This document shows positions 44,614 through 53,926 of a stretch of 64,000 nt of DNA, piece by piece. The notes under the pieces were generated by a model that searched no databases, was not told the DNA's origin, and worked only from the letters and a program-made list of their open reading frames with translations. Numbering within the stretch: the stretch's first letter is position 1; each line of letters begins with the position of its first letter. The stretch is from Thainema sp966674685 (GTDB lineage: Bacteria; Cyanobacteriota; Cyanobacteriia; Phormidesmidales; Phormidesmidaceae), in assembly GCA_966674685.1 (NCBI GenBank), contig CBKWJC010000020.1, forward strand, positions 1 through 64,000, written 5' to 3'. The translations under genes were made by a program, and so were the position numbers.

Positions 44614-45933
44614 TTATAGTTCCATCTGCTGATCGACTTTGGCCTGAGTTCTCAGCCGCACAGAATCTGCATGGGACGTTAAGCCTTCAGCTTCGGCCAG
44701 CACCTCAACAGAGCGAGCAACCGACTGGAGCGCCTCTGGAGAGTACTGAATTAAGCTGGAATGCTTCATAAAGGTTTCAACGCCCAGTGCTGAGGCATAC
44801 CGCGCCGCCCCCGATGTCGGCAGCGTATGGTTGGGGCCAGCCAAATAGTCACCAACGGCTTCCGGCGTGGAATGCCCGAGGAAGATAGCTCCGGCGTGGC
44901 GAATGGACTCCACCAGATCCCAAGGTTCAGCGACTTCCAGTTCTAAATGCTCCGGTGCAAACTCATTAGATAACTCTGCCGCTACTTCTAGCGAATCCAC
45001 CACAATCGCCAGCCCATAATGTGCGATCGCTTTTTCGGTCAGAACGCGCCGGGGGTGATTGACCAACTGCTGCTCAACCTCAGCCACCACCTGGAGGGCT
45101 AAGTTTTGATCCGTCGTAATTAAAATCGCTGCCGCTAGGGGATCATGTTCAGCCTGAGCCAGCATGTCTGCCGCCACATGAATTGGATTCGCCGTCTCAT
45201 CAGCAATGATCAGCACTTCAGATGGCCCTGCCAGCGAATCGATCCCGACAATGCCGTACACCAATTTTTTGGCCAGCGTTACGTAAATATTGCCTGGCCC
45301 CGTAATCACATTGACGTTGGGAATCGTTTCCGTCCCGTAGGCCAGCGCCCCGATTGCCTGTGCGCCGCCGACCCGATAAATTTCGCTGATCCCAGCTTCC
45401 TGAGCCGCCACCAATACCGCTGGATTGACCGCTTTCCCCTCACCTGGCGGCGTCATCATCACGATTTGCGGCACACCTGCCACCTTAGCGGGCACCGCAT
45501 TCATCAATACCGTACTGGGATAGGCGGCTCGTCCACCGGGAACGTAGATTCCAGCCCGATCAACCGGAGTGTAACGCTTGCCCAGTACCACATTCTGGTC
45601 ATGAAACTGTACCCAACTCTTGGGCGCACGTTGACGATGAAACTCTTCAATATTGCGACGGGCTAGCCGAATCGCATCCAGCAGCTCTTTAGAAACCTGC
45701 TGATAGGCCGCTTCTAGCTCAGAACCGCTGACTCGCAACTCATCAGCCGTCAGCGTTTGCCGATCAAATTCCGCTGTGTAGTGTAGAACTGCTTTGTCGC
45801 CCTGCCGCTGAACGGCCTGAAGCACTTCTCGAACGGTCGATTCTTTGTGAAAAACTTGGTCTGTATGAGTGCGATCGCAGATCCGTCGCAACTCAGTTTG
45901 TGCCTCAGTGTGCTGGTTGATAATTCGCAGCAT
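44614..45933 (-). CDS. hisD: histidinol dehydrogenase
   Basis: Oxidises histidinol to histidine in two steps with NAD+ and zinc, the last enzymes of histidine synthesis. It has 439 residues, normal for the family. Conserved parts: TPVDRAGIYVPGG with RAAYPSTVLM, GVPQIVMMTPPG, YRVGGAQAIGALAYGT, GPGNIYVTLAKKLV, AGPSEVLIIADE and the zinc/active-site segment EFAPEHLELEV. The start at MLRIINQHTEAQTEL fits. Other his genes are absent from the window. Confidence 0.97.
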   Translation of the reverse strand: MLRIINQHTEAQTELRRICDRTHTDQVFHKESTVREVLQAVQRQGDKAVLHYTAEFDRQTLTADELRVSGSELEAAYQQVSKELLDAIRLARRNIEEFHRQRAPKSWVQFHDQNVVLGKRYTPVDRAGIYVPGGRAAYPSTVLMNAVPAKVAGVPQIVMMTPPGEGKAVNPAVLVAAQEAGISEIYRVGGAQAIGALAYGTETIPNVNVITGPGNIYVTLAKKLVYGIVGIDSLAGPSEVLIIADETANPIHVAADMLAQAEHDPLAAAILITTDQNLALQVVAEVEQQLVNHPRRVLTEKAIAHYGLAIVVDSLEVAAELSNEFAPEHLELEVAEPWDLVESIRHAGAIFLGHSTPEAVGDYLAGPNHTLPTSGAARYASALGVETFMKHSSLIQYSPEALQSVARSVEVLAEAEGLTSHADSVRLRTQAKVDQQMEL

Positions 45934-46196
45934 TGCAGCCTTGGGTCTCAGAACGATGCTAACTCAGTGGATTCGCTTGAAAACAAGCTCAAAACTATAT
46001 TAGCGGTTTCGTTGCTAAGCTGCCGCCATCCATTTACGGAAATTGCATCTGCGTTTCATCACTTGTTGATCGCGTGTGAAGTCATGCTGCGATTTCGGAT
46101 GAGGCAAAAAGCCATCTTCTAGACTGGATCTAAGACACTTTTCCGGTTTACGCATCACTCACGCACTTAGCTCACACACTTAAACTTGAACGCTTC

Positions 46197-47216
46197 ATGA
46201 AAGTTCTGTTCCACGTCATTCGTCAGACGCAGTCTTCGGCTCCACAGCGCCAAACCTATGGGCTAGAGACTGATCCCGGCGCAACTATTCTGGACTGCCT
46301 GAATCAAATTAAATGGCAACAGGATGGTAGCCTCGCCTTTCGCAAAAACTGTCGCAATACCATCTGCGGCAGTTGCGGCATGAAAATCAATGGTCGATCT
46401 GCCCTAGCCTGCAAGCAAAACGTCGGTCAGGAAATTGAACGGTTTTACCTCCAGCAGGAAGCATTTAGCGGCTCTGCAACGAAGGACAAACCACCGGAAA
46501 TCACGATCGCACCAATGGGCAATATGCCTGTGATCAAAGATTTGATCGTGGATATGAAGCATTTCTGGCAGAATCTGCAAGCCGTTGATCCCTACGTCAG
46601 CACCAAATCTCGGCGAGTCCCAGAACGCGAATTTCTACAAACCCCAGCCGAACGCGAAAAGTTGGAGCAATCTGGCAACTGCATTCTCTGTGGAGCCTGC
46701 TATTCCGAGTGCAACGCCGAGGAAGTCAACCCTGGCTTTGTCGGCCCCCACGCCCTGGCCAAAGCCTATCGGATGGTGGCCGATTCACGCGATGACCGTA
46801 CCGAAGAGCGGGTTGAGCTGTATAACGAGGGAACAAAAGGCGTTTGGGGCTGCACCCGCTGCCAGTTCTGCAACAGCGTTTGCCCGATGGACGTCGCACC
46901 AATGGATCAAATCGGCAAGATTAAAGGCGAAATCCTCGACCGCAAGGATGATCAGGAAAGCCGCTCGGTTCGTCACCGTAAGGTATTAATCGATCTCGTC
47001 AAGAGAGGTGGCTGGATCGACGAACGCCGCTTCGGTCTGCGAGTCGTCGGCAACTCCTTCCGGGACGTGTCAGGTCTAGTCAGCTTAGGGCCATTGGGCT
47101 TACGAATGCTGGCACGGGGCAAATTCCCCTTCACTTTTGAGCCTTCTGAAGGGACTGACGAAGTGCGATCGCTAATTGAAGCCGTCCAGTTGGTTGAAAC
47201 ACCAGATTCCAAATAG
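46197..47216 (+). CDS. sdhB: succinate dehydrogenase/fumarate reductase iron-sulfur subunit
   Basis: Electron-transfer subunit of succinate dehydrogenase at the membrane, feeding the plastoquinone pool in cyanobacteria. In 339 residues the [2Fe-2S] ligands CRNTICGSCGMKINGRSALA then C are intact, and two cysteine sets follow for the [4Fe-4S] and [3Fe-4S] clusters (CILCGACYSEC and CTRCQFCNSVCPMDV). It is about 90 residues longer than E. coli SdhB because of a C-terminal extension (LVKRGGWIDERRFGLRVVGN), similar to other cyanobacterial forms. No sdhA lies beside it, as is common in cyanobacteria. Confidence 0.95.
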   Translation: MKVLFHVIRQTQSSAPQRQTYGLETDPGATILDCLNQIKWQQDGSLAFRKNCRNTICGSCGMKINGRSALACKQNVGQEIERFYLQQEAFSGSATKDKPPEITIAPMGNMPVIKDLIVDMKHFWQNLQAVDPYVSTKSRRVPEREFLQTPAEREKLEQSGNCILCGACYSECNAEEVNPGFVGPHALAKAYRMVADSRDDRTEERVELYNEGTKGVWGCTRCQFCNSVCPMDVAPMDQIGKIKGEILDRKDDQESRSVRHRKVLIDLVKRGGWIDERRFGLRVVGNSFRDVSGLVSLGPLGLRMLARGKFPFTFEPSEGTDEVRSLIEAVQLVETPDSK

Positions 47217-47583
47217 GTTTTTTGTCGCCAAACTTGCTGTTGGGGCAAGGGAGCAACGGGGCAGGGGAGCGAGGGAGCCTGTTTATGGCTGCATAAATCC
47301 TGGCGTTTAGGGCTGACGGCGTCAGCCCCTGCAAGATGTCGCATAACCTAACAGACCACCTCACCAATATCCTTGCCATCCAACACGTTATTTTTTCGGA
47401 GGGGGGCTGGGGGACGCGACTCGTCTCCCAGCGGGGGTTTGGGGGCAAGCGCCCCCAAAATAGGGTCTGGATTTCTAAAAACAACGTTCTGCCTCAATTC
47501 CTGAGATCCACACCCAACACGATTCACAGCAACGAAGCACGTTCAACTATCATGGCTAAGGCAATGTAATTCAACCAAACACC
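47217..47583. other. spacer with G-rich run and stacked hairpins
   Basis: A purine-rich run (GGGGCAAGGGAGCAACGGGG) near 47241 is followed by a hairpin GGGCTGACG/GTCAGCCC near 47308-47327. A compact block at 47396-47462 contains TGGGGGACG/CGTCTCCCA and TTTGGGGGC/GCCCCCAAA stems. No gene is seen. The last 60 bp should hold the HLIP promoter. Confidence 0.55.
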
Positions 47584-47787
47584 ATGACGTCTCAATCTCC
47601 TGCAACTGAAACTGAAACCACTCCGGCTGTTGGCGCACAACCCACAACTGAGCTGGAACCAGGCTTTGGCTGGACAGCTTACGCCGAGCTAATCAACGGT
47701 CGCTTTGCCATGTTGGGCTTTGTGGGACTGTTGATCCTAGAATTCGTTACCCATCAGGACTTCTTTACCTGGGTGGGTTTCCGCTGA
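47584..47787 (+). CDS. hli: high-light-inducible one-helix protein (HLIP)
   Basis: A 67-residue single-helix Cab-like protein that binds chlorophyll and carotenoid during photosystem repair and stress. The signature AELINGRFAMLGFVGLLILE includes the Glu-Asn-Arg chlorophyll-binding set. An N-terminal Thr/Pro-rich tail of about 30 residues precedes it, and EFVTHQDFFTWVGFR ends it. Induction by high light is expected from the family. Confidence 0.94.
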   Translation: MTSQSPATETETTPAVGAQPTTELEPGFGWTAYAELINGRFAMLGFVGLLILEFVTHQDFFTWVGFR

Positions 47788-47833
47788 TGGTATTGCTGGC
47801 TGATTACTACACTGAATGAGCAATTGAATAAGC

Positions 47834-48934
47834 ATGTCTACTGTTATTGCTCCGGTTACAACTCAATCAAGCGTGAAAGCGCGATCGCACCTCGCCTTAA
47901 CTCTCGGTGATCCGGCTGGAATTGGGCCAGAGATTGTGCTGAAGGCACTGGCTGATCCAATGATTCAGCAGGATTGCGAGATTACCGTTGTCGGCAGCGC
48001 CCAGGTGCTTCAGCAGCAGTATGAGCACTTGCGATCGCTGGGCAATTTGGAGCTGGCCGATCCGACGACGCTGAAGATCCTGGACGTGCCGCTGTCTGAT
48101 GCGGAAATGACTGAACTGCAAATTGGAACAGGGAACGCTGCCAGTGGAACCGCTAGCTTTCGCTATTTGCAAACCGCTGTGGATCGGACGCTGGCCGGAG
48201 AATTTGCTGGAGTCGTGACTGCACCGATCGCGAAATCGGCTTGGAAAGCTGCGGGGCATCTCTATCCGGGGCAGACTGAGCTATTGGCTGAGCGGGCAAA
48301 TGTGGCGGACTTTGGCATGTTCTTCGTGGCTCGTTCTCCCCATAGCGGCTGGAGCTTGAAAACGCTGCTAGCGACGACGCATATACCTTTACGGGACGTG
48401 CCGGATGCGCTGACACCGGAACTGATGAGCCAAAAGCTGGACTTACTGATTCGGACGCTTCGACAAGATTTTGGATTGACTGAACCTCAGATTGCGATCG
48501 CAGGTTTGAATCCCCACAGTGGCGAACAGGGACAGCTCGGTCGCGAAGAGGTGGACTGGTTGACACCCTGGCTACAGGAGCAGCAGCAGCGCTATCCACA
48601 GGTGACGCTGACGGGGCTGGTGCCGCCGGATACCCTCTGGGTGCGGGCGGGACAGGCTTGGCACGGCACCCTACCGTCTACTCAAACATCTACTCAGGCA
48701 ATGCCGGATGCCTATCTGGCGCTATATCACGATCAGGGATTGATTCCGGTGAAGCTGCTGGCGTTTGATCAAGCGGTGAATACGACGATTGGACTGCCGT
48801 TTATTCGGACTTCGCCGGATCACGGGACGGCGTTTGATATTGCGGGTCGCGGCATCGCAGATTCGGCTAGCTTGAAAGCCGCGATCGCGCTGGCCGCAGA
48901 TCTAGCCCAGACTCGTCAGCAAACTTCAGTCTGA
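47834..48934 (+). CDS. pdxA: 4-hydroxythreonine-4-phosphate dehydrogenase
   Basis: An NAD-dependent decarboxylating dehydrogenase of pyridoxal phosphate synthesis. It has 366 residues. Family features: HLALTLGDPAGIGPEIVLKA, the phosphate/metal region GYPGQTE-like HLYPGQTELLAERAN, MFFVARSPHSGWSLKTLLAT, LNPHSGEQGQLGREE and LALYHDQGLIPVKLLAFDQA with TTIGLPFIRTSPDHGTAFDI. PdxA2 relatives act on four-carbon acid phosphates made by DUF1537 kinases; such a kinase gene lies 23 kb away. Length and motif set fit ordinary PdxA. Confidence 0.95.
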   Translation: MSTVIAPVTTQSSVKARSHLALTLGDPAGIGPEIVLKALADPMIQQDCEITVVGSAQVLQQQYEHLRSLGNLELADPTTLKILDVPLSDAEMTELQIGTGNAASGTASFRYLQTAVDRTLAGEFAGVVTAPIAKSAWKAAGHLYPGQTELLAERANVADFGMFFVARSPHSGWSLKTLLATTHIPLRDVPDALTPELMSQKLDLLIRTLRQDFGLTEPQIAIAGLNPHSGEQGQLGREEVDWLTPWLQEQQQRYPQVTLTGLVPPDTLWVRAGQAWHGTLPSTQTSTQAMPDAYLALYHDQGLIPVKLLAFDQAVNTTIGLPFIRTSPDHGTAFDIAGRGIADSASLKAAIALAADLAQTRQQTSV

Positions 48935-48952
48935 CGAAGTTTGACTACCAAT

Positions 48953-49015
48953 CAAACCCTGAAATAGGGAGATTGCCGCCGCTAAGCGGCGGCAATCTCC
49001 CTATTTCAGGGTTTG
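48953..49015. terminator. 30-bp perfect palindrome after pdxA
   Basis: Arms 48953-48982 and 48986-49015 are perfectly complementary around TAA. The centre has the TTGCCGCCGC core also seen in the family A elements. It may be a terminator or a trimmed mobile element. Confidence 0.8.
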
Positions 49016-49051
49016 GTATAGGTTATACGTTCTCGATACAATCGAGGTATC

Positions 49052-49180
49052 TGTTTAGCGTAGCTGTGTGATCCCCCGCTGTCGCCGCCCCCTTATAAAA
49101 GGGGGCTATTCCAACGCTAGCTCCAAGTCCCCCTTTTTAAGGGGGATTTAGGGGGATCCAGCAGAGTGTCACGCTAAACA
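49052..49180. repeat. family B MITE-like element, copy 2
   Basis: A 129-bp element with ends TGTTTAGCG and CGCTAAACA. The inverted ends extend outward to 49046 and 49186 with two mismatches. Inside it shares GATCCCCCGCTGTCGCCGCC, CCAACGCTAGCTCCAAGTCC and GATCCAGCAGAGTGTCACGC with the copy at 12729. It has no ORF. Confidence 0.85.
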
Positions 49181-49229
49181 AGTACCAATCAGGAACGGGA
49201 TTGTTGTAAACAGGAATCGCATAAACAGC

Positions 49230-50009
49230 ATGTTGCCACGGGAAGATCTGCTCAAGGGAGTAGAAGATCGAGAGAGCTTAAGCCGCGTGATTGACCAGGC
49301 CGAGCAGGCGATTCGCACATGGGAAGTCGTGGTGACGGATTTTTTATCGCCACCGCAGCAGTTTGAGGCGGAGCAGGCTTTTTCGCGACTGACGGAAGTT
49401 CAGCTCGTGTTTTGGGGGGGCTATCCTCAGGCGGAACGGAAGCGACTTGCGATCGCACGTTCCGAACTGCCTCTAGATAGCAGTCAAGTAGATGTAACCA
49501 CCATCAGCATTGAAGGCAATTTCCTATTCGATCCGGCCACCCATCGCGACTTCCTGGGTGCAACGCTGGGTACGGGAATTGTGCGGGAAAAAGTCGGCGA
49601 TATCCTTGTCCTGGGCGATCGGGGAGCGCAGGCGATTGTAGTGCCGGAACTCGTCGAATACCTACAGATCAACCTGACCCAGGTACGCTCCGTCCCTGTG
49701 AAAGTGCGTCCGATTCCGCTGGATGAGCTGAAGGTGCAGGAACCGCGCAAAAAAGAAATGACGACGGTGGAAGCATCGATGCGGCTGGATGCGATCGCAT
49801 CTGCCGGATTTGGCATGTCGCGCAGTAAAATGGCGGATCTAATCTCAGCGGGTGATGTGCGAGTGAACTGGAAGGAAATTACCCAGTCGAGCCATCAGGT
49901 GCAGTCCGGTGATTTAGTCGCGATTCGAGGCCGGGGTCGGCTAGAAATTGGCGATGTCGCCGTGACGAAGAAAGAACGATACCGCGTTAATCTGACTCGC
50001 TACATGTGA
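49230..50009 (+). CDS. photosystem II S4 domain protein (YlmH family)
   Basis: An RNA-binding protein of 259 residues with a C-terminal S4 domain (MRLDAIASAGFGMSRSKMAD then LISAGDVRVNWKEI). The middle domain (FLGATLGTGIVREKVGDILV then LGDRGAQAIVV) is typical of the YlmH-like group, which is called photosystem II S4 domain protein in cyanobacteria. The role is probably in translation or ribosome quality control; a direct link to photosystem II is not shown by the sequence. GTTGCCACGGGAAG surrounds the start. It has three or four HIP1-containing segments. Confidence 0.9.
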   Translation: MLPREDLLKGVEDRESLSRVIDQAEQAIRTWEVVVTDFLSPPQQFEAEQAFSRLTEVQLVFWGGYPQAERKRLAIARSELPLDSSQVDVTTISIEGNFLFDPATHRDFLGATLGTGIVREKVGDILVLGDRGAQAIVVPELVEYLQINLTQVRSVPVKVRPIPLDELKVQEPRKKEMTTVEASMRLDAIASAGFGMSRSKMADLISAGDVRVNWKEITQSSHQVQSGDLVAIRGRGRLEIGDVAVTKKERYRVNLTRYM

Positions 50010-50036
50010 TATCAGTTCTATACACTAGTGCTACAG

Positions 50037-50236
50037 ATGAGGTCAGTGTTGAGAATTTTGGATTTTAGATTTTGGATTTAGGGGGCTGAAGACTGAGTGC
50101 AGGGTAGATGAGTAGATGAGTGGATGAGTAATCGCGTGATGACGTGTAAAGCCAATCTATTCCGTTACCCCACTACCATCTACAGCCCTTTACAGTCCTC
50201 TACGGCCCTTTACTCCTCACTCCTCTCGCCTCACTT
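50037..50236. repeat. low-complexity spacer repeat (family C), inverted copy
   Basis: It begins with GATTTTGGATTT iterations, then GAGTAGATGAGTGGATGAGT, then a C-rich run CTACAGCCCTTTACAGTCC and TACTCCTCACTCCTCTCGCC. The end is the reverse complement of the GAAGTGAGGCGAGAGG block at 13557 and 15226. Confidence 0.7.
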
Positions 50237-50265
50237 TATTCAACATTTCAGCGTTTTTAAGACCA

Positions 50266-51033
50266 ATGGCAGGACATAGTAAATGGGCCAATATCAAGCG
50301 TCAAAAGGCCCGTGTTGATGCAGTTAAGGGTAAAGTATTTGCCAAGATTTCCCGCGAGATTATTGTCGCGGCTCGCAGTGGGGTGCCTGATCCAGAGGCC
50401 AACTTTCAGTTGCGAACCGCCATTGATAAGGCGAAGGCGGCAGGGGTGCCGAACGACAATATTGAACGTGCGATCGCAAAAGGATCGGGTCAACTCGGCT
50501 CCGGCGATGAGCTGGAAAGTATTCGCTATGAGGGATACGGCGCGGGCGGCGTGGCGGTACTGATTGAAGCTTTGACCGATAACCGCAATCGCACCGCTGC
50601 CGATTTACGTGCAGCCTTTAGTAAAAATGGCGGCAACCTGGGTGAAACGGGCTGCGTGAGCTGGATGTTCGAGCAGAAAGGCGTGGTTAGCATCACTGGC
50701 CCGATCCAAAATGAAGACGCACTGCTGGAAGCCTCGATGGAAGGGGGAGCAGAAACCTACGAACTGACGGAAGTGGATGAAACTGCGGGAGCCGAGGTCT
50801 ATTGTCAGCCGAGTGACCTGGAAACACTGAGTAATGCGCTGAAAGCTAGCGGCTATCCGGTCAGTCAAGTTGAACTGCGCTGGATTCCGAGTAATTCCAT
50901 AGAAGTAACCGACACCGATCAAGCGCGATCGCTAATTAAAATGATGGACGCGCTAGAAGATTTGGATGATGTACAGTCGGTGACGGCTAACTTTGAGATG
51001 TCAGATGATCTGATGGCAGCAAGCTTAGTTTGA
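50266..51033 (+). CDS. yebC: YebC/PmpR-family protein
   Basis: A 255-residue cytosolic protein of the YebC/TACO1 family. Members act in transcription regulation or help translation of proline-rich stretches. The start MAGHSKWANIKRQKARVDAV is highly conserved, as are NDNIERAIAKGSGQLGSGDE, YEGYGAGGVAVLIEALTDNR and RTAADLRAAFSKNGGNLGET. The length is typical. Family C repeats separate it from the gene before. Confidence 0.96.
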   Translation: MAGHSKWANIKRQKARVDAVKGKVFAKISREIIVAARSGVPDPEANFQLRTAIDKAKAAGVPNDNIERAIAKGSGQLGSGDELESIRYEGYGAGGVAVLIEALTDNRNRTAADLRAAFSKNGGNLGETGCVSWMFEQKGVVSITGPIQNEDALLEASMEGGAETYELTEVDETAGAEVYCQPSDLETLSNALKASGYPVSQVELRWIPSNSIEVTDTDQARSLIKMMDALEDLDDVQSVTANFEMSDDLMAASLV

Positions 51034-51153
51034 TGACTGGTACTTCAGCAATTGAGACAAACGCTTGAGAATTTGCTGCTTGCGCGATTCTGGAATCTTT
51101 GAGATACCGCCGCTGCTCAGCAGTTGTTCAGCAATCTCGGGTTTCAGAGCCAT
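51025..51153 (-). CDS. 42-aa small protein of unknown function
   Basis: A short ORF with the features of a real gene. ATG at 51153 is preceded by AGGAG at a nine-base spacing. The peptide MALKPEIAEQLLSSGGISKI continues PESRKQQILKRLSQLLKYQ and ends SSN; it is basic, amphipathic-helical and without Cys. The last codons overlap the end of the convergent yebC. I know no homologue. A small regulatory protein or peptide precursor are both possible. Confidence 0.6.
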   Translation of the reverse strand: MALKPEIAEQLLSSGGISKIPESRKQQILKRLSQLLKYQSSN

Positions 51154-51343
51154 TGTGTATAACTCCTAATTAATTGAGAGTATGGTTTCACTGTAGAGAT
51201 AAAAAGTAAAGAAACAGTAAAGTTGTCAAATATGGCGTCATCGTTGGCCTGAGATATCGAGAAATGCTGGAAACGTTGGAACGTTCCAACACCATACACA
51301 CTCCAATGTTAAATTTCGTAAATTCCTCAACCCAAAGATTAGC

Positions 51344-53926
51344 CTAGACCTGCCAAGTAGTCTGATCTGCCAGCAGCGATCGCACTTGTTCAGCGGGTAG
51401 GGGGCGAGCAAAGAAATAGCCTTGCCCATACTCACAGCCCAGAGCCTGTAGCGTCTGCACCTGCTGCTGGTTTTCAATTCCTTCTGCGATCGCATCCATT
51501 TTCAGTGCATGAGCCAAATTCACGATCGCCTGCACAATGCCCGACTGGCTAGTGGTGCTATCCATCTGATCGACAAATGAGCGGTCAATCTTCAGCGTGT
51601 CAATTGGAAACTGGTGCAGATAGCTGAGAGAGGAAAAGCCCGTGCCAAAATCGTCAATACTGAGCCGGATGTTGCGCTGCTTCAGTTTCTCCAGCCGAGA
51701 GACCACCACCGCAGAGTTTTCCATCAGCATCCGCTCCGTTAGCTCCAGCTTGAGGCAGTTGCCCAGCAGTCCCGTGGACTGCAAAATCTTTTCAATTTGA
51801 GCAATCAGACTTTCTTCAGCCAGTTGACGGCTGGCTAGATTCACGCTCATTTGTAGCTCTGCGGCGGCAGGAAATTCCTGCTGCCAAGCCCGCAGTTGTT
51901 GGCAGGCCGATTGCAAAATCCATTCGCCAATCGGCACAATCATGCCGTTATCCTCTGCCATCGGGATAAACTGGTTCGGCGGAATCACGCCCTCAGGAGA
52001 CTGCCAGCGAATCAGCGCTTCAAATCCAACGAGGCGTCCAGTGGTGAGGGAAACAATGGGCTGGTAGTGAACCACAAATTCCTGCTGATCAATCGCGCGC
52101 TGTAGATTGGCCTCCAGCTTCAGCATCTCCACGGCGCGGGCGTGCATCACTTTATCAAACACTTCATAGCAGTTGCGGCCATTGTCCTTGGCGCGATACA
52201 TGGCAATATCAGCATCGCGGAGTAGTTCAGTGCCATGCTGATAGTCTGCCGCACTGAGCACAATGCCAATGCTGGCCGTTGTGACGACATCGTGACCCGC
52301 CAGTCGGAAGGGCGGCACTAGGTCATCTTGAATCCGCTGCGCCACGCGGATAGCATCGTGAATATCATGGATGTCTTCCAGCAGAATGGCAAATTCGTCG
52401 CCGCCCAGTCGCGCTACGGTGTCGGTTGATTTGGTGCAGCGGGTGAGGACATTTGCGATCGCAACTAGCAGTTGATCACCCACCACGTGCCCCAGACTGT
52501 CGTTAATCCGCTTGAATCGATCCACATCAACAAACAGAATGGCAAAGCCATACTGGCTATGCCGCTCCGACATTTTCAGCGCGATCTGGAGCTGATTCAT
52601 AAAAAAGGCTCGATTAGCCAGTCCAGTCAAGCCGTCATGGATCGCATCGTGCGTTAGCTGCTCCTCAGCCCGCTTCCGTTCGGTAATATCAATCACCTGC
52701 ACGGCCAGTTGGTGCAGTTCGTCCTGACTATTTTGCAGCGGTGCGATGCTGACGACGGCATAAAGCGTTTCACCAATTTTATTGAGGTAGCGCTTTTCAA
52801 ACTGGGCGTAGGGCACCTCGCCCGAAACGATTTTTTGAATCAGATTCAGATTACTGGGCAGATCGCCCGGATGGGTAATATCCAGCCAGGTGGTTTGGAG
52901 CAGTTCAGCTTTGGTATAGCCCAACAAATCACACAGCGCCTGATTAACGTTGATAAATCGGCCCTGCAAATCTAGAATCGACATTCCCGCTGGAGCCAAC
53001 TCAAAAATCTGGCGAAACTGCCGCTCCCGAATTTTGAGTTCCTGCTCTACCTGTTTGCGATCGCTAATATCCAAACAGGAGCCGATGTAGCCAATAAATT
53101 CACCCTGCTGGGAATAGCGCGGTTTCCCCGTATCCAGAATCCAGCGATAGTCCCCATTCACGTGCAGCAGACGATACTCACTAACGAAATCCTCTCGGTT
53201 CTGCATGGCTTGACGATGGCAGGTTTGGCAGGTTTGCCGATCGTCCGGATGCACTTTTTCGATCCAGTGATCATTGAGCTCTTGCTCCAGCGTCCGTCCG
53301 GTAAACTCTAGCCAGCGCTGATTAAAAAAGATCGATTCGCCAGCCGCATTCGTCAGCCACAGCAGCATCGGCGCACTGTTGGCCATGTCGCGAAATCGTG
53401 ACTCGCTCTCATACAGAGCCGAATTCGCCATTTGCAGGGCAACATTGGCCTGCTGAAGTTCTTGAGTACGCTGCCGCACGCGGTCTTCAAGTTCCAGATT
53501 GAGCTGCTGAAACTGTTCAATCGCCTGCTTGAGCTGGAGCTGATGCTGAATCCGAATCAGAATTTCTTCGAGCTGAAACGGTTTGCTAATATAGTCAGCT
53601 CCCCCCGATTTGAATGCCGTCACTTTATCAAACGCTTCATTCAAAGCGCTGAGAAAGATCACCGGGATAGCCTGGGTGGCCGGATTAGCCTTCAGTTGTT
53701 CACAGACTTCATAACCGCTCAAATCCGGCATCCGAATATCGAGCAGCACTAGATCTGGAGGCGTGGTCTGCGCGGCGGTTAAGGCCATGCGACCATTGGT
53801 GACGCAGCGAACTTTATAACCTTGCTGGCTTAATGTAGAGGCTAGAAACCGAAGATTGGCTGGTGTATCGTCCACAATCAAAATATCGGCTCTAGTAGAC
53901 TCATCATTTACTGAGAAATCAGTCAT
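51344..53926 (-). CDS. REC-PAS-PAS-GGDEF-EAL regulator of cyclic di-GMP
   Basis: An 860-residue response-regulator-type enzyme. Order: REC at about 12-125 (ILIVDDTPANLRFLASTL, phosphoacceptor in LVLLDIRMPDLSG, KPF end), coiled linker, PAS/PAC at about 175-292 and 297-412, GGDEF at about 425-592 with intact RLGGDEFAILLEDI, and EAL at about 602-852 with GFEALIRWQSPEG. Both synthesis and breakdown of cyclic di-GMP are possible. Its start overlaps the end of the hybrid kinase gene by four bases (ATGA), so the kinase is its likely partner. Confidence 0.96.
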   Translation of the reverse strand: MTDFSVNDESTRADILIVDDTPANLRFLASTLSQQGYKVRCVTNGRMALTAAQTTPPDLVLLDIRMPDLSGYEVCEQLKANPATQAIPVIFLSALNEAFDKVTAFKSGGADYISKPFQLEEILIRIQHQLQLKQAIEQFQQLNLELEDRVRQRTQELQQANVALQMANSALYESESRFRDMANSAPMLLWLTNAAGESIFFNQRWLEFTGRTLEQELNDHWIEKVHPDDRQTCQTCHRQAMQNREDFVSEYRLLHVNGDYRWILDTGKPRYSQQGEFIGYIGSCLDISDRKQVEQELKIRERQFRQIFELAPAGMSILDLQGRFINVNQALCDLLGYTKAELLQTTWLDITHPGDLPSNLNLIQKIVSGEVPYAQFEKRYLNKIGETLYAVVSIAPLQNSQDELHQLAVQVIDITERKRAEEQLTHDAIHDGLTGLANRAFFMNQLQIALKMSERHSQYGFAILFVDVDRFKRINDSLGHVVGDQLLVAIANVLTRCTKSTDTVARLGGDEFAILLEDIHDIHDAIRVAQRIQDDLVPPFRLAGHDVVTTASIGIVLSAADYQHGTELLRDADIAMYRAKDNGRNCYEVFDKVMHARAVEMLKLEANLQRAIDQQEFVVHYQPIVSLTTGRLVGFEALIRWQSPEGVIPPNQFIPMAEDNGMIVPIGEWILQSACQQLRAWQQEFPAAAELQMSVNLASRQLAEESLIAQIEKILQSTGLLGNCLKLELTERMLMENSAVVVSRLEKLKQRNIRLSIDDFGTGFSSLSYLHQFPIDTLKIDRSFVDQMDSTTSQSGIVQAIVNLAHALKMDAIAEGIENQQQVQTLQALGCEYGQGYFFARPLPAEQVRSLLADQTTWQV

